In this document: piece after piece, positions 32,689-42,779 of the stretch
Numbering within the stretch: the stretch's first letter is position 1
How the letters are laid out: each line of letters begins with the position of its first letter
Assembly (NCBI GenBank): GCA_027475525.1
Contig: JAMWFC010000114.1
Span: forward strand, 434,001-498,000
Reading direction: 5' to 3'
Length of the DNA: 64,000 bases
Source: Macrolepiota albuminosa
Taxonomy: Eukaryota > Basidiomycota > Agaricomycetes > Agaricales > Agaricaceae
The notes under the pieces: generated by a model
Seen by the model: the letters and a program-made list of their open reading frames with translations, nothing else
Told to the model about the DNA's origin: nothing
Database searches by the model: none
Made by a program: the position numbers and the translations under genes

Positions 32689-33726
32689 ATGTTCGGACGG
32701 TTCCGAACAAGTTCTTTCTTTGAGATGCACTCAACACCGTGGACAAGAAAAGTAGCGACCTCTTCTCTTCCTTCAGATCGTCTACGCCCCAGGCCTTCAC
32801 CAGTGCCCTCCCGTTCAAAAAGCTCTCAGTCGAATCGGGAAACTGCGCTACCCCAAAGCAAAGCGTTGCGTATACTCAATGGGCTGCATACATCACTTCA
32901 AGACCCTTCAACAAGTACAGCACCGGATCCGACTGGGGGCTGCTTCTGTCAAGGTGCGTGGCTGTATATGTTCGTGACTCGAAGCGTTGTTAAGTTACAT
33001 TCATTAGCGCGTACGCATCCTCTTTCGCAATATGTACCAATATGTACCTCCTGTGGCCTACCTCTCTGTGATCTTGCGGCACCAGCGTACCTCTGTCCTT
33101 CGTGCAAAGAGCCTCTTCTTACTCAGATTCAACGAAATACTCTAATTACGCGTATCGAGACAGAGATTGCCGATACCACTCTCAAGGAACAACTCGCTCG
33201 CGAACGTGCAGAAGAAGAACGGCGAGCAGCTGCAGGCGCCTTCCCAAGCCTTCAAAGCTCCAACTCTTCGAACCCTTCACTACAATCTTCATCCCATCGC
33301 CCGTCACCACCTCCTGAACCCCAAACGTACAAAGTCCTCTCACTCGGTTCAAAGACCAAGAGACCCACGCTGACGACAAAGACGATAAGACCAAAAGCAT
33401 CTGATACACCCTCTCCTCAAGACTCGCGACCGTCGTCTCCCCAGCCCACTCGTGAACCTAGACCTCACGCCAATTTTGTTCGGGGAAAGGGTAAAGCGCG
33501 AGTGGATCCTACACGGCCTTGGGCAAATCTTAACGGAGACAGTCTGATTTATATACCGCCTGTGCAGTCCATTGATGAAGTGGAAGCAGACCTGGAAGGA
33601 AAAACTGGAACGCGAAAGCGGAGAAGGCGAAAAGGGAAAGGGAAGGAGAAAGAAACAGAAGAGGGAGAGGGCAAGGAGAATATGCAAGCGGAATTGAGTG
33701 ATGGTGGCGGAGCGTCCATGAGCTGA
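32689..33726 (+). CDS. TRIP4/ASC-1 (yeast Rqt4) type zinc-finger protein
   Basis: One intron (32954-33007, GTGCGT...CATTAG) interrupts the zinc finger; after splicing it reads CFCQARTHPL, then ICTSCGLPLC and LCPSCKEPL. This matches the C2HC5 finger of TRIP4/ASC-1 (CxC...CxxC...C...CxxC), followed by a charged helix (IETEIADTTLKEQLARERAE). The rest is low-complexity, with a basic Lys/Arg/Glu tail (KRRRRKGKGKEKE). TRIP4 and yeast Rqt4 belong to the ribosome quality control trigger complex, which splits collided ribosomes together with the helicase Slh1/ASCC3. ATG 32689 is the first in frame; other ATGs follow, and an upstream exon is possible because the family's N-terminal region is short or missing here. 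Confidence 0.75.
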   Translation: MFGRFRTSSFFEMHSTPWTRKVATSSLPSDRLRPRPSPVPSRSKSSQSNRETALPQSKALRILNGLHTSLQDPSTSTAPDPTGGCFCQGAWLYMFVTRSVVKLHSLARTHPLSQYVPICTSCGLPLCDLAAPAYLCPSCKEPLLTQIQRNTLITRIETEIADTTLKEQLARERAEEERRAAAGAFPSLQSSNSSNPSLQSSSHRPSPPPEPQTYKVLSLGSKTKRPTLTTKTIRPKASDTPSPQDSRPSSPQPTREPRPHANFVRGKGKARVDPTRPWANLNGDSLIYIPPVQSIDEVEADLEGKTGTRKRRRRKGKGKEKETEEGEGKENMQAELSDGGGASMS

Positions 33727-34102
33727 GTGTGTGTCGCAGTGCTCATTGAGTTCTTTCTTTCTAATCCTTTTTTGCTCGGTCGTTTAGTGCGCAAAAACAT
33801 CTGAACCTGTACTAGAGATGAATCTCTGCATCGTATGACATTCTTTCGAGTAACAACGAAATCTAAGTGTGGATCTGATACTGAAGTCATCTGGATACAC
33901 TGAACCTCCGGCCCGACCAAAGGTTGGTATGCACATAGAATGAACACATGAAGAAGTACGATGTTCAAATGCTCGATGTTTGAGACCGTCATTATGCGAT
34001 GAATTACACCAAAGGGGACCATCTTTCAAAGTGATAATGAAACCAGGCTCAACTCCCTGACGTAGATTGGGTTATCAGATCTATTTAAACATGTCTCGAC
34101 AG

Positions 34103-34256
34103 ATACAGGGAAGATCAATCTTCGCATCAACATCAGGAAAAATGTTAGGAACGAACAGGTGCGCTTCACAGGATTCAACATACAGGGAAGATCAATCTTC
34201 GCATCAACATCAGGAAAAATGTTAGGAACGAACAGGTGCGCTTCACAGGATTCAAC
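34103..34256. repeat. Exact 77-bp tandem duplication (12)
   Basis: 34103-34179 is repeated exactly at 34180-34256 in sequence with no supported gene. Confidence 0.95.
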
Positions 34257-34365
34257 ATGTCGAGCGATGAAGAGATCCGGACAGCAGGGACGTTATTTGT
34301 TTAGTCACAATCATCATGCTTGTATCATACAGGTGATATTGTCGTTTCTTGCGTTCATTTTACGT

Positions 34366-34707
34366 CTATAATGCAGTCTTTGTTTTTTCGTTTTTTTTGG
34401 TGAAAGGTGTGGACGTTCTCACTGCTACGACTGCGACACGTTTCGATGAATTTCTTTCCCAGAACCCGTCGTCGACACTATTCGTATTTGCAGTATTGCC
34501 GGTTCTCCACCATCGAACGCATTCGTCTAAAGGATGTAACACAAAGAATTTTTCCTCTATCTCTAAAATCTTGCACACCTTATCGCTCACTGCAGGCTTG
34601 TCTACATTAACAAGAGCGTGCACTCTAGCTGTTTCGTCTCTAACATGAGCCGCTCCCGTTGCGGTCACGATATCGCAGACAGACTTGTGAGATTTGTCAT
34701 TTCCCAT
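34366..34707 (-). CDS. Unrecognised open frame, weakly supported
   Basis: The minus-strand frame of 113 codons contains VHALVNVDKPAVSDKVCKIL, FVLHPLDECVRWWRTGNTAN and DDGFWERNSSKRVAVVAV, whose composition looks more protein-like than the overlapping frames. Neither exon borders nor a family could be identified. It may be a single exon or a chance ORF. The surrounding 33730-35100 holds nothing else I can support. Confidence 0.25.
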   Translation of the reverse strand: MGNDKSHKSVCDIVTATGAAHVRDETARVHALVNVDKPAVSDKVCKILEIEEKFFVLHPLDECVRWWRTGNTANTNSVDDGFWERNSSKRVAVVAVRTSTPFTKKNEKTKTAL

Positions 34708-35114
34708 GTAATAATATGAGATTCGGGAACTTCACTGCATGTTTCATTGCCGATAGTTCATGTGAGCGTAAAGGTGACTTCCATTTCTCAATTGATTGGT
34801 TGATAACATAGTGAAGCAGTGAAGCTCGAAGTACGGACATGTTGCAGTAACTCCGTGCGAGTCCCAGATGGTTTTTGTCTTAAAAATCCTCTCGACTGAA
34901 CCATTTCAGCCGGTTGTACCCTCCTGATCAGGAATGAGATACGAGTGATGGCGAAAGAGCAATGAAATAACCTGGTCCCAGCTTAATACTACGAAGCATA
35001 TTGAAATCGTTGTGGATCCTGGAATTTTTCAAAAGCTTGGAGGTTGAAAATCCTTTTCATGAATTCTCACAAAATTTCGACTCAAAAGTCAAAAAAAAGA
35101 CGCCAATCACTGAT

Positions 35115-35204
35115 AGCCCACCGCGAGGGTCGAACTCGCAGCCTTCAGATACACAGCCACCAAGCATAAGAGTCTGACGCTCTATCCGATTGAGCTAGGC
35201 GGGC
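35115..35204 (-). tRNA. tRNA-Lys (anticodon CUU) with intron
   Basis: On the minus strand the acceptor GCCCGCC pairs with GGTGGGC. The D arm is GCTC-AATCGGATA-GAGC. The anticodon stem TCAGA/TCTGA holds the loop C-T-CTT-A, and an intron of 16 nt follows position 37. The T arm is GCGAG-TTCGACC-CTCGC. From 35210 to 36430 I see no supported gene. Confidence 0.9.
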
Positions 35205-36432
35205 TGTGTTTTGGTATCCACGTGTCCATTGGATGGCTCCCTCCCGACCACACCTGGCCAAATGGCTGAATCCACTCCGGACCGCTGAGGTGGTGGGGAG
35301 ATAAGGCTGGGTTGGGAAGTGGACGTGCGAGAATTGAATAGTGCGAGGGATGCAATAAAGGTTGGGGGAAGAGACTTCGCCTCATGCGCAGGAGCAGCTG
35401 TGGTGGGAGCGGCGGAAGGTGGGTGGGCCGTCGCTCGATTTCTGTGCAAGTAGGCTCAGCTTCGTAAGAAATGAAGAGTATAAATAAGTTTGAAATGGGT
35501 GGGAGGGTGGGTTACAGCAAACAAATTTTAGAGAGCTGGGTGCGGGATGAGATGAGTTGGGTGTCTCATTCCGCATCATGCCAGTGTTTCACTCTCGCCG
35601 CCTCTCTAGGTTTTCGCCACGTGCTTCCTGTGCCTCTGCTGTTGTTAAAGGAGGAGAACGGATCACGGGATAAGGACAGGAACGGGTCGTAGTGAGCGGC
35701 CGCGCCTTGGAACCCGCCTTCTTCAGATCCCTTCATAGGCAACGTAAAAACCTTCTTTTAACTTAGTCTCTGCCTCGCTGTAACACTCAGAGTGTGGGTC
35801 ACGAGTGGGATTCGAACATTGGATGAGGGCCAAAGACTGCAGTTGGCATCATCGGTACTTATTCTCGGCGGCAATCATTTGGGAAACCCTGATGGAATCA
35901 GCTTCACATTCATCTCTTTTTTCTCGCCGCGTGGCCATCACAATCGTTCATACGGAAAAATCTATAAGTCATAGATGTTGTTGTCCTTGTTGTCCCGGTT
36001 CTGGCAAAAGCGACAATATATGCGACGCGACCATGGAACCATACGAATAGGACGTGACCAACGTCACAAATCTGATATGTCCTACCAGAAACTTCAATAT
36101 TACTAATGTATATCACTGAACAGCCGATCTCAACATCATGGAGTGCAAAGGAATTCGGAAAATGACCAGGGTGGGGATTAATCCAATTAGCTTGTAGCAC
36201 GAAAGACCGGGCATCTCAGACCAGCCATCCCTTCATCTCGAACGACGTTGACGCTAGTAGATGGTCTAATTCAAGGCTATTGAGACATTCTTCAAATGAC
36301 CATTCTCGACATTAACGACAAAAGATTGGTCTCCATCAGAAGAGTGTGAGGCATGGTCACTTCATCTCCTATAGGTGGTATGACGGACTTCATCTCCTAT
36401 ACGTGGTATGACGGAGGGAGATAATATTCGGC

Positions 36433-36530
36433 GCCCGCCTAGCTCAATCGGCCAGAGCGTCAGACTTTTAAGACTGACGTGAATTTGTCGGATAATCTGA
36501 AGGCTGCGAGTTCGACCCTCGCGGTGGGCT
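36433..36530 (+). tRNA. tRNA-Lys (anticodon UUU) with a 24-nt intron
   Basis: The body is nearly the same as in the two tRNA-Lys(CUU) genes nearby (acceptor GCCCGCC/GGTGGGC, stem TCAGA/TCTGA). The anticodon is TTT at 36467-36469, and an unrelated intron lies at about 36471-36494. From 36540 to 37650 the sequence is AT-rich with no supported gene apart from the eL37 promoter and leader. Confidence 0.9.
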
Positions 36531-37655
36531 ATATAGACAATAGTGAATATTTTTGTTTACCTTCGTCTCCTTTTGCACATGTACCTTCCTACTTTTCTTT
36601 CTTTTCCTTCCACTCCTCTTTTCGTTCGCTGAATAATTGCAGTCTACTTCTCATTATTTCAAATCAAAGAAAGGACATTTTTTAGACTATTATGATATTG
36701 AATTCAGAACAGGTATTTACATAGGTGTGGAAAATAATGCACTTTTGCCATTGAAAGGGTTAGGAGGGCTGTGGCTAGGAGCTAGGCCAATTATGGATGT
36801 TCACTCGAGTGCTAAGGCGAGGGATAAAAGAACAATTTACTCTCTGCTCTATCTGATCAGATTTTAAGGTGCGATGTGCATTCAATTGCAGTTGTGGTAT
36901 GCATGGTTTTGTTTGCACTCTTTTTGGTTTTTGCTCCTAACATGATTTGAATCACTTTTGGCAAAAACATGTTAGCATCTCAGCCCTGAAATTATATCCA
37001 TCAAAAACACTTGCAACTAGATGAAGGTATAAATAAATAACTTCTTTTGTTTTGGCCATGTGCCGTTTTCCTCTAGCAGGAACTTGCAATCATTCTTTGT
37101 AATGACAATATGGTTGGATTCTGATCAGATACTTGTGCTGCAGAATATTCCTGTAGGTTACGTGGTGGAAAGGGGATGTGGAATGGCCACTTCCTATTGT
37201 AGGTTTCAAGCTGGAAGGAGTGCTATGAAATGTTTTATTTTTTTTTCTGTCCTTCTTTTTGCATGTGTTGGTGATACAGAGTATGTAGGACTATAGCTAG
37301 GAGCAGGTGCTTGATTGATTAATATGCATGAAAGTTTTGTAGAGAATTGAATAAATGTAGCTGTAGCGTTCAAGTTGTTTACTGCAGATGTGTATGAATG
37401 TTCTATGCACTGATATACGTTCCTCGTTTTCTTTGATATGTGAGAGTTCTCTCGCTGTATACTCAAAATTAAATACCCACCAAACTACTTTACCAACATG
37501 AGTGTCCAGGAGATCGCCAAAATTACCGACTTTCCAAATCCGTCCAAAAACGTGGCCGAATTCCCACAATCACAGCCCCCAACGCCAAAAGAAAACCTTG
37601 TCCAAACGCTCCGCACCCGACACCGACACCCAAAAATCCTCAAGAAAACGACGAG

Positions 37656-38453
37656 ATGGTGAGTTTACGCTGCTTCACGATGATATACCCGGACCTTTTG
37701 AGTGTGGATTCGCGGATTTGGGCGCGCGTGGAGGGACAGATTGGGTGGATTGGATGAGGGGCGATTGGATGTCGTTGGGCTTGCCTGAGCGAAGGAGAGG
37801 ACGTTGGTTGGAGTTTCGCTTGCTGCCTTTGGTGTCTTGGGATGTGTGAAGGCTGGGGGATATGAGTGTGCATTGCGCCTTTTTCTGGTGTACTCTGTGG
37901 ATTAATTGATACTGACGATCTTATTTCCTGGTCTCTCTTATAGACGAAAGGTTCGCTCGCAATTTATCTGTGATCACGTTCAGCCTGTATTGACATCGGC
38001 TCCTCGTCTTTGCTTTCGTCTTTGTCTCCGTTTTCGTCGTTAGGTACCTCGTCCTTCGGTAAGAGACACACCAAGTCGCACACGCTCTGCCGCCGCTGTG
38101 GCAACCGTGCTTTCCACAAGCAACACAAGAGTGCGCCTCATCCACTATCTTCACACCAGATCTATACTCATTCTTCAACTCCTACTTGTTTATGCAGCCT
38201 GCGCACAGTGCGGATACCCCTCTGCTAAGCTGAGATCGTATGAGTGGGGTCAGAAGGCGAAGCGCAGAAAGACCACTGGAACAGGAAGGATGCAGTACTT
38301 GAAGCACGTTTCGAGGCGGTTCAAGAACGGGTTCAGGTGCGTAGCTTCTTACCAAGAGTTACTCTGAATGAAGTGCTCATTTCGGCTTCTTTGTGATGTT
38401 GCAGGGAGAACACAGTGGCTAAAAAGAGGACCAAGGCGACTACTGAGGCATAA
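37656..38453 (+). CDS. rpl37: 60S ribosomal protein eL37
   Basis: Five coding exons: 37656-37658 (only the ATG), 37944-37950 (7 nt, ACGAAAG), 38044-38130, 38198-38336 and 38405-38453. The spliced product reads [40 protein letters not shown], then [14 protein letters not shown] and a tail ending in KRTKATTEA. The CxxC...CxxC zinc motif (TLCRRCG, TCAQCG) is complete and the length is normal for eL37. Intron 1 follows the start codon directly, a position often used in highly expressed ribosomal genes. The 7-nt exon has an unusual donor (GTTCGC), but no alternative gives the conserved N-terminus. Confidence 0.95.
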
Positions 38454-38890
38454 AGAGTCGCCCGATTCTCTAGTCAGTTGGCGTTTTCATATACGCCTGT
38501 CCATTTGTCCGTCAGACAACGACTCCCTACATATTGCATACCGTTACTATGTGCTATATGTTCATGCAGACACAAATATTATGCATTGCCTTCTCTTGTA
38601 CCATCTGACGTCGAGTGTGTGACTTACTGGATGCTTTTCTTGTGTCAGTACATGTTTTTGTTCTCCCGGCTGGCTTGGGATTTGGCTTGGTTTAAACAAT
38701 CTGCTCAAATTAATGTCCCTTGTCCTATTTTGCTTGTCGCAAATGCCCCAAGTGCATACGCACGTGAGTGCCAGCTTCTAATTCTCCGAACTTTTTATTC
38801 CTTCCATTGGCCGTGTAGTTGTAGGTGCCATGTGATGATCGAGGTATTTATATTCTGTATGGATTTCCATAATCATATCGCCTGGAAACG

Positions 38891-40229
38891 ATGAACACTA
38901 GCACACGCTTCCGCCAGCAACTCAAGTCTGGTGGCACAATTGTATGTATCTGTTTCGATTGTTATGAGGCAGTATCATTAGGAACCTCGCTAGGTGGCTC
39001 CCGGCGTATACGATGGGATCTCAGCACGCCTGGCTCTCGAGGCTGGTTTTGAGACCTTGTACATGAGCGGGGCTGCGACGACGGCTTCGATGCTCGGCCA
39101 GCCCGACTTGGCAATCGCGACTCAGAATGACTTTATCCAGGTTCGTTTGGTACAACTTCTTGTACTCACACGGTCAAACATGTATCTGATGTAGAACGCG
39201 ACGATGATAGCGGGACTATCTCCACAGACCCCCCTCATATGTGACGCCGACACAGGGTGAACAAATCCTCACAGCACCCGTTAATTGTGTAAATGAACAT
39301 GGGATATCTCCAGTTTCGGTGGTCCCGTTATGGTAGCGAGGACAGTTACCGCCTATGCACGCGCGGGCGTCGCGGGGCTACATATTGAAGATCAAGTGAG
39401 ATAGACTTCGTAGAGTCCAGATCCCGCACTTACAGCTCCAGGTGGCTGATTGTTATTATACTTTAGGTCCAGTCTAAGCGCTGCGGTCATCTCCTCGGCA
39501 AGCAAATTGTTCCTGTTTCCGAGTTTATCGCTCGCATTCGCGCCGCTGTCGCAGCGCGCGCTAGAATTCCAGGCTGTGACATCGTGCTCATCGCCAGAAC
39601 GGACGCAGCACAGAGTTTAGGATTGGATGAGGCACTGAAGAGGTTAAAGTTGGCGATTGAAGTGGGGGCTGACGGTATGTTTATAGGTATATTGTTTCCA
39701 AACCGGCTTTTGATTTACTATTTTGCGAAGTTGCCTTCCTTGAGGGGCTTGAGAATCGCGAGGAACTGGCTCGAACTATTAAAGAGCTTTCGCCCACACC
39801 TGTGCGTTACAATGTCTTTTTTGCCATAGGCCCAGTCTGAGGATGGACAGGTTCTCTTGAATGTAGTACATGGCGGTTCCACCCCGGATTTCACTGTTGA
39901 AGATGCCAAGGCTCTCGGTGTGAAAATCGTCAGTGAGTTTGGTTATTCTCCTGAGTCTTCCCATGGGTTGACTGTTGCCAAGTCTTCCCTTTAATTACGT
40001 CAATTCCGGCAATTCACGGGATTCGCGCAGCCCTCCAGTCATTGAAGACTTCGGGCTCAGATGTGCGAACTGCGGTGGGCATGGGACCAAGGCAGTTCTT
40101 TCAGGTCTTGGGTAATGTAGAGTAGCTCAGCTCGTCTTACGTCTTTCTGACTTTTGGCTGTTTGTAGGTCTCGATGAAGCAATAGAGATTGACAAAATTG
40201 CAGGAGGCGAAGCTTATAATGATATGTAG
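38891..40229 (+). CDS. Isocitrate lyase / PEP mutase superfamily enzyme
   Basis: At least eight exons with short introns. The product starts MNTSTRFRQQLKSGGTIVAP and continues PGVYDGISARLALEAGFETL, YMSGAATTASMLGQPDLAIA, ICDADTGFGGPVMVARTVTA and AGLHIEDQVQSKRCGHLLGK. It goes on with DIVLIARTDAAQSLGLDEAL, LLNVVHGGSTPDFTVEDAKA and a C-terminus ending EIDKIAGGEAYND. K-R-C-G-H is the hallmark catalytic loop of the superfamily, and the D-x-D-x-G metal-binding strand is present. Members cleave or rearrange C-C or C-P bonds in 2-oxo or 2-hydroxy acids (2-methylisocitrate lyase, oxaloacetate hydrolase, carboxyPEP mutase). The length fits the short fungal enzymes, not canonical isocitrate lyase. Substrate cannot be decided from the motif. 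Confidence 0.85.
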
Positions 40230-40779
40230 CGACGTAATCCCAGGCTTGTCTCAGCTAATCCCTCACAAAGACCCATACTATGCTATTACCTGCGGGAAAA
40301 AAGCTGAAGTAAGTTGATGCCGGTAAGAAGAGTCCATACGGATCTCGAGACTAGAAAGGATCAACATTTCAGACTCTTATCTCCCAGAGATCCTCATGCC
40401 AGGCTTTTTTTATTTGAAGAATGTGACAAGATCATGAAGGAGTGTAGCGACCGGGTCAAAGCGAAAGCTGGAGACTGCCGAGCAAGGAACATGAAGATTA
40501 GGCATTAGCAACAATGTTCCCTAAGGGTCACTTCGTGGAACAATTTTGCGTTGCAGTAATTTGATTCCTAACAGATCTTCAACATGAATCGATGTTTCTC
40601 TCCATGTGGCGAGTCGATTGAAGTCGATGGATTTATCTTCTTCGCGGTAGTAAACGAGTGGCTGTTATCACTGGCGTTTCAAGTCTCAGTGGTGATTGCA
40701 TAAACTACACGGATTGGGGACATCCTACCTCTAGACGACTTTTGGTGCAATGAACTCGCCCACGCATATAAAGGCAAGT

Positions 40780-41240
40780 TATTCGCGTGCTCCTTCTGTT
40801 AGGAACGGTCTCATCGGAGGACATTCGTATCCAGCTCTCCGTGTTGTGGAACGTAACGGAAAGCATTTCGTCTACGGAACCCGTGGGGAAATCTTGAGTA
40901 ATGGACCCCGGTAAGGATGGGTCAAAGGGAGTAGAGTGATGATTGGTTCCCTGGACTCAAATCATTATTTTAAAGCTGTGGCCACTTCGCGATAGAGTAT
41001 GAATACCAAGCTGACTTCGCGCGACGAGGGTACATCGTACAAGTAAGCTCATATACTCCGTCATTCATTCTAGAGCGTTGATCGACATCCCTCATATGCA
41101 AGGTTCACTTGGGTAATCAAAGTGCTTGGTTATCTTCACTGAAATCAAGACAAGATGAAATTTCTCAGTCGCTACACAATACTGTCATCCGAGTCCAGGC
41201 CCACCCCAAGCCAGTACCTTTTGATCGTCAAATAATGTCA
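40780..41240 (+). pseudogene. Calpain-family cysteine protease relic
   Basis: In one frame, LIGGHSYPALRVVERNGKHF contains the catalytic-His region of calpains (G-H-A/S-Y). A shift of frame then gives F-RLRNPWGN-E, matching the catalytic-Asn motif (RNPWG.xEW.GPW). Next come DGSKG and SDDWFPGLKSLF, a stop, and SCGHFAIEYEYQADFARRGY. Stops and frameshifts separate the blocks, and the N-terminal Cys region is not found. It is a decayed fragment. The region 40230-40780 holds no other supported gene, and 41570-42780 is AT-rich intergenic. Confidence 0.65.
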
Positions 41241-41478
41241 ACTTGACTTGAGATTGATTTTTCTGGACAACTTGAAGCAGGGTTTGTTATTGTCGAGGCC
41301 AACCAATTATTTAGCGAAGACTTGGACGTATTACACCTAGCAGCTCGCCGATTTGGACAGTCACATCCACAATCAGTTCTAGGCGAAGCTTGCCACCAGC
41401 CTTTTCACTTGCTCCTCCTGTCCACGGAACATTACGTTGGCTGATTCCTTGGCACAAAGAGAAGCAAAATAATCCTTT

Positions 41479-41566
41479 AGCCCACCGCGAGGGTCGAACT
41501 CGCAGCCTTCAGATGTTATCCGCCTAGGTAAGAGTCTGACGCTCTATCCGATTGAGCTAGGCGGGC
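41479..41566 (-). tRNA. tRNA-Lys (anticodon CUU) with intron, second copy
   Basis: The mature sequence equals the tRNA-Lys(CUU) at 35115-35204, but the intron is a different 14-nt sequence (CCTAGGCGGATAAC). All arms pair: acceptor GCCCGCC/GGTGGGC, anticodon stem TCAGA/TCTGA, T arm GCGAG/CTCGC. Confidence 0.9.
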
Positions 41567-42779
41567 AACGAAAATTTTACGTTTTATAAGTATATGTCGG
41601 CCTTAACCGTCCAATATTGAATTCAGCAAGCTTTGCATAGAAACCGATTAGATCAAAAATTTCGCTGAAATTTCACCTAGTTTTATCTCAATTTTTCTTT
41701 TAGTAAGATGAGAGCAACTGGTGGCTCTTTATGCATTAAGTATACTAAGCTAATTAAGAGACGTTTTTAACCTGCATTGTGCGTTACTACCTGCATTATG
41801 CGTTACATAAAGCTCGCTACATAATTCAAACCCGCATTCTCAGCGGACGTTGGCAACTCAACTTTAAAGCCACTGACCTATCAGGCTACACAAGCTCAGA
41901 GGGTTCGGCTAGGCCCAGATATTTTCCTTCCATACCACCTGCATGTAGACAACTTCCTTTGACGATTACCCTGATGCGTACAATGCTTATTTGTATCATT
42001 GTTTACCTCAGCTTTTTCGAGCGGACATCTCAAGACATCGATTAAACGCATCGTATAGATCCTCTGCTTTGACACCATCGTCTTTAAAATAGAAGTGATA
42101 GGTCGAAGGGTTATCTGGTGGATCCAACGGAAACAATGAAGGAAGTTTTCTTGAATAGTAAAGCAAGATAATTGATACGTGAACTTAGTGTTCCAGGAAA
42201 ACCAGGATTTGCCCTAGCATGGTGCATTGCGAACTAAGAGAAACTCAAACTGGAAATCAGCCATCACTGGTAATGTATTGTTTGACTCATACAGGCTAGA
42301 AATCTTTGAGCAGATCTGGTCTCTTTTGTCACGCATCCACAGGGTCCTGATTGCTAAACTCGGAAGCAAACTGGAAAGTAACACTCCGCTGATATCCGTT
42401 AATACATAGACAACCTTCTTTCTTCAAGCTTCAACGTTACTGTTTCCTCTCGACTTTCGGCACGCCTTGTTAAGAGGCTGCTCGAACCGCTAAGTTGTCA
42501 AAACCTGGGGAGAGCGTTCTTTCGTGAGGAGTATTCACCCCTCATTCAGATATCAGCACCTTTGAACTTGTTACTCATACGGCTTCCTCGGAACCTATCT
42601 GAGATACAGATTCAGAGTCTGCTTCATCTATCTGAGCTGTCTGTGTTACAATTGGACAGATAATTTTGGTTGAGTGATCGGCGACCTCGTACATAGACTT
42701 AGCTTCTCGAGAGATGCCATCGTGCATGAGGCAAGGAGCAGCCACTCTTAAATAACTTCGGGTCTCTTTCCTCAACCGC

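Noticed and set aside
32689..33726. Reading the TRIP4-type gene as one unspliced 345-codon ORF
   Set aside because: The finger is broken by GAWLYMFVTRSVV; a GT/AG intron at 32954-33007 removes it and restores the C-x-C...C-x-x-C motif.
36359..36415. Short direct repeat CTTCATCTCCTATA-GTGGTATGACGG
   Set aside because: The period is about 29 bp, so it is unrelated to the 77-bp class; a simple local duplication with no evident role.
37502..37849. A 115-codon ORF overlapping the start of eL37
   Set aside because: It covers the 5' leader, the start codon and intron 1 of the ribosomal gene; no homology is visible in its translation.
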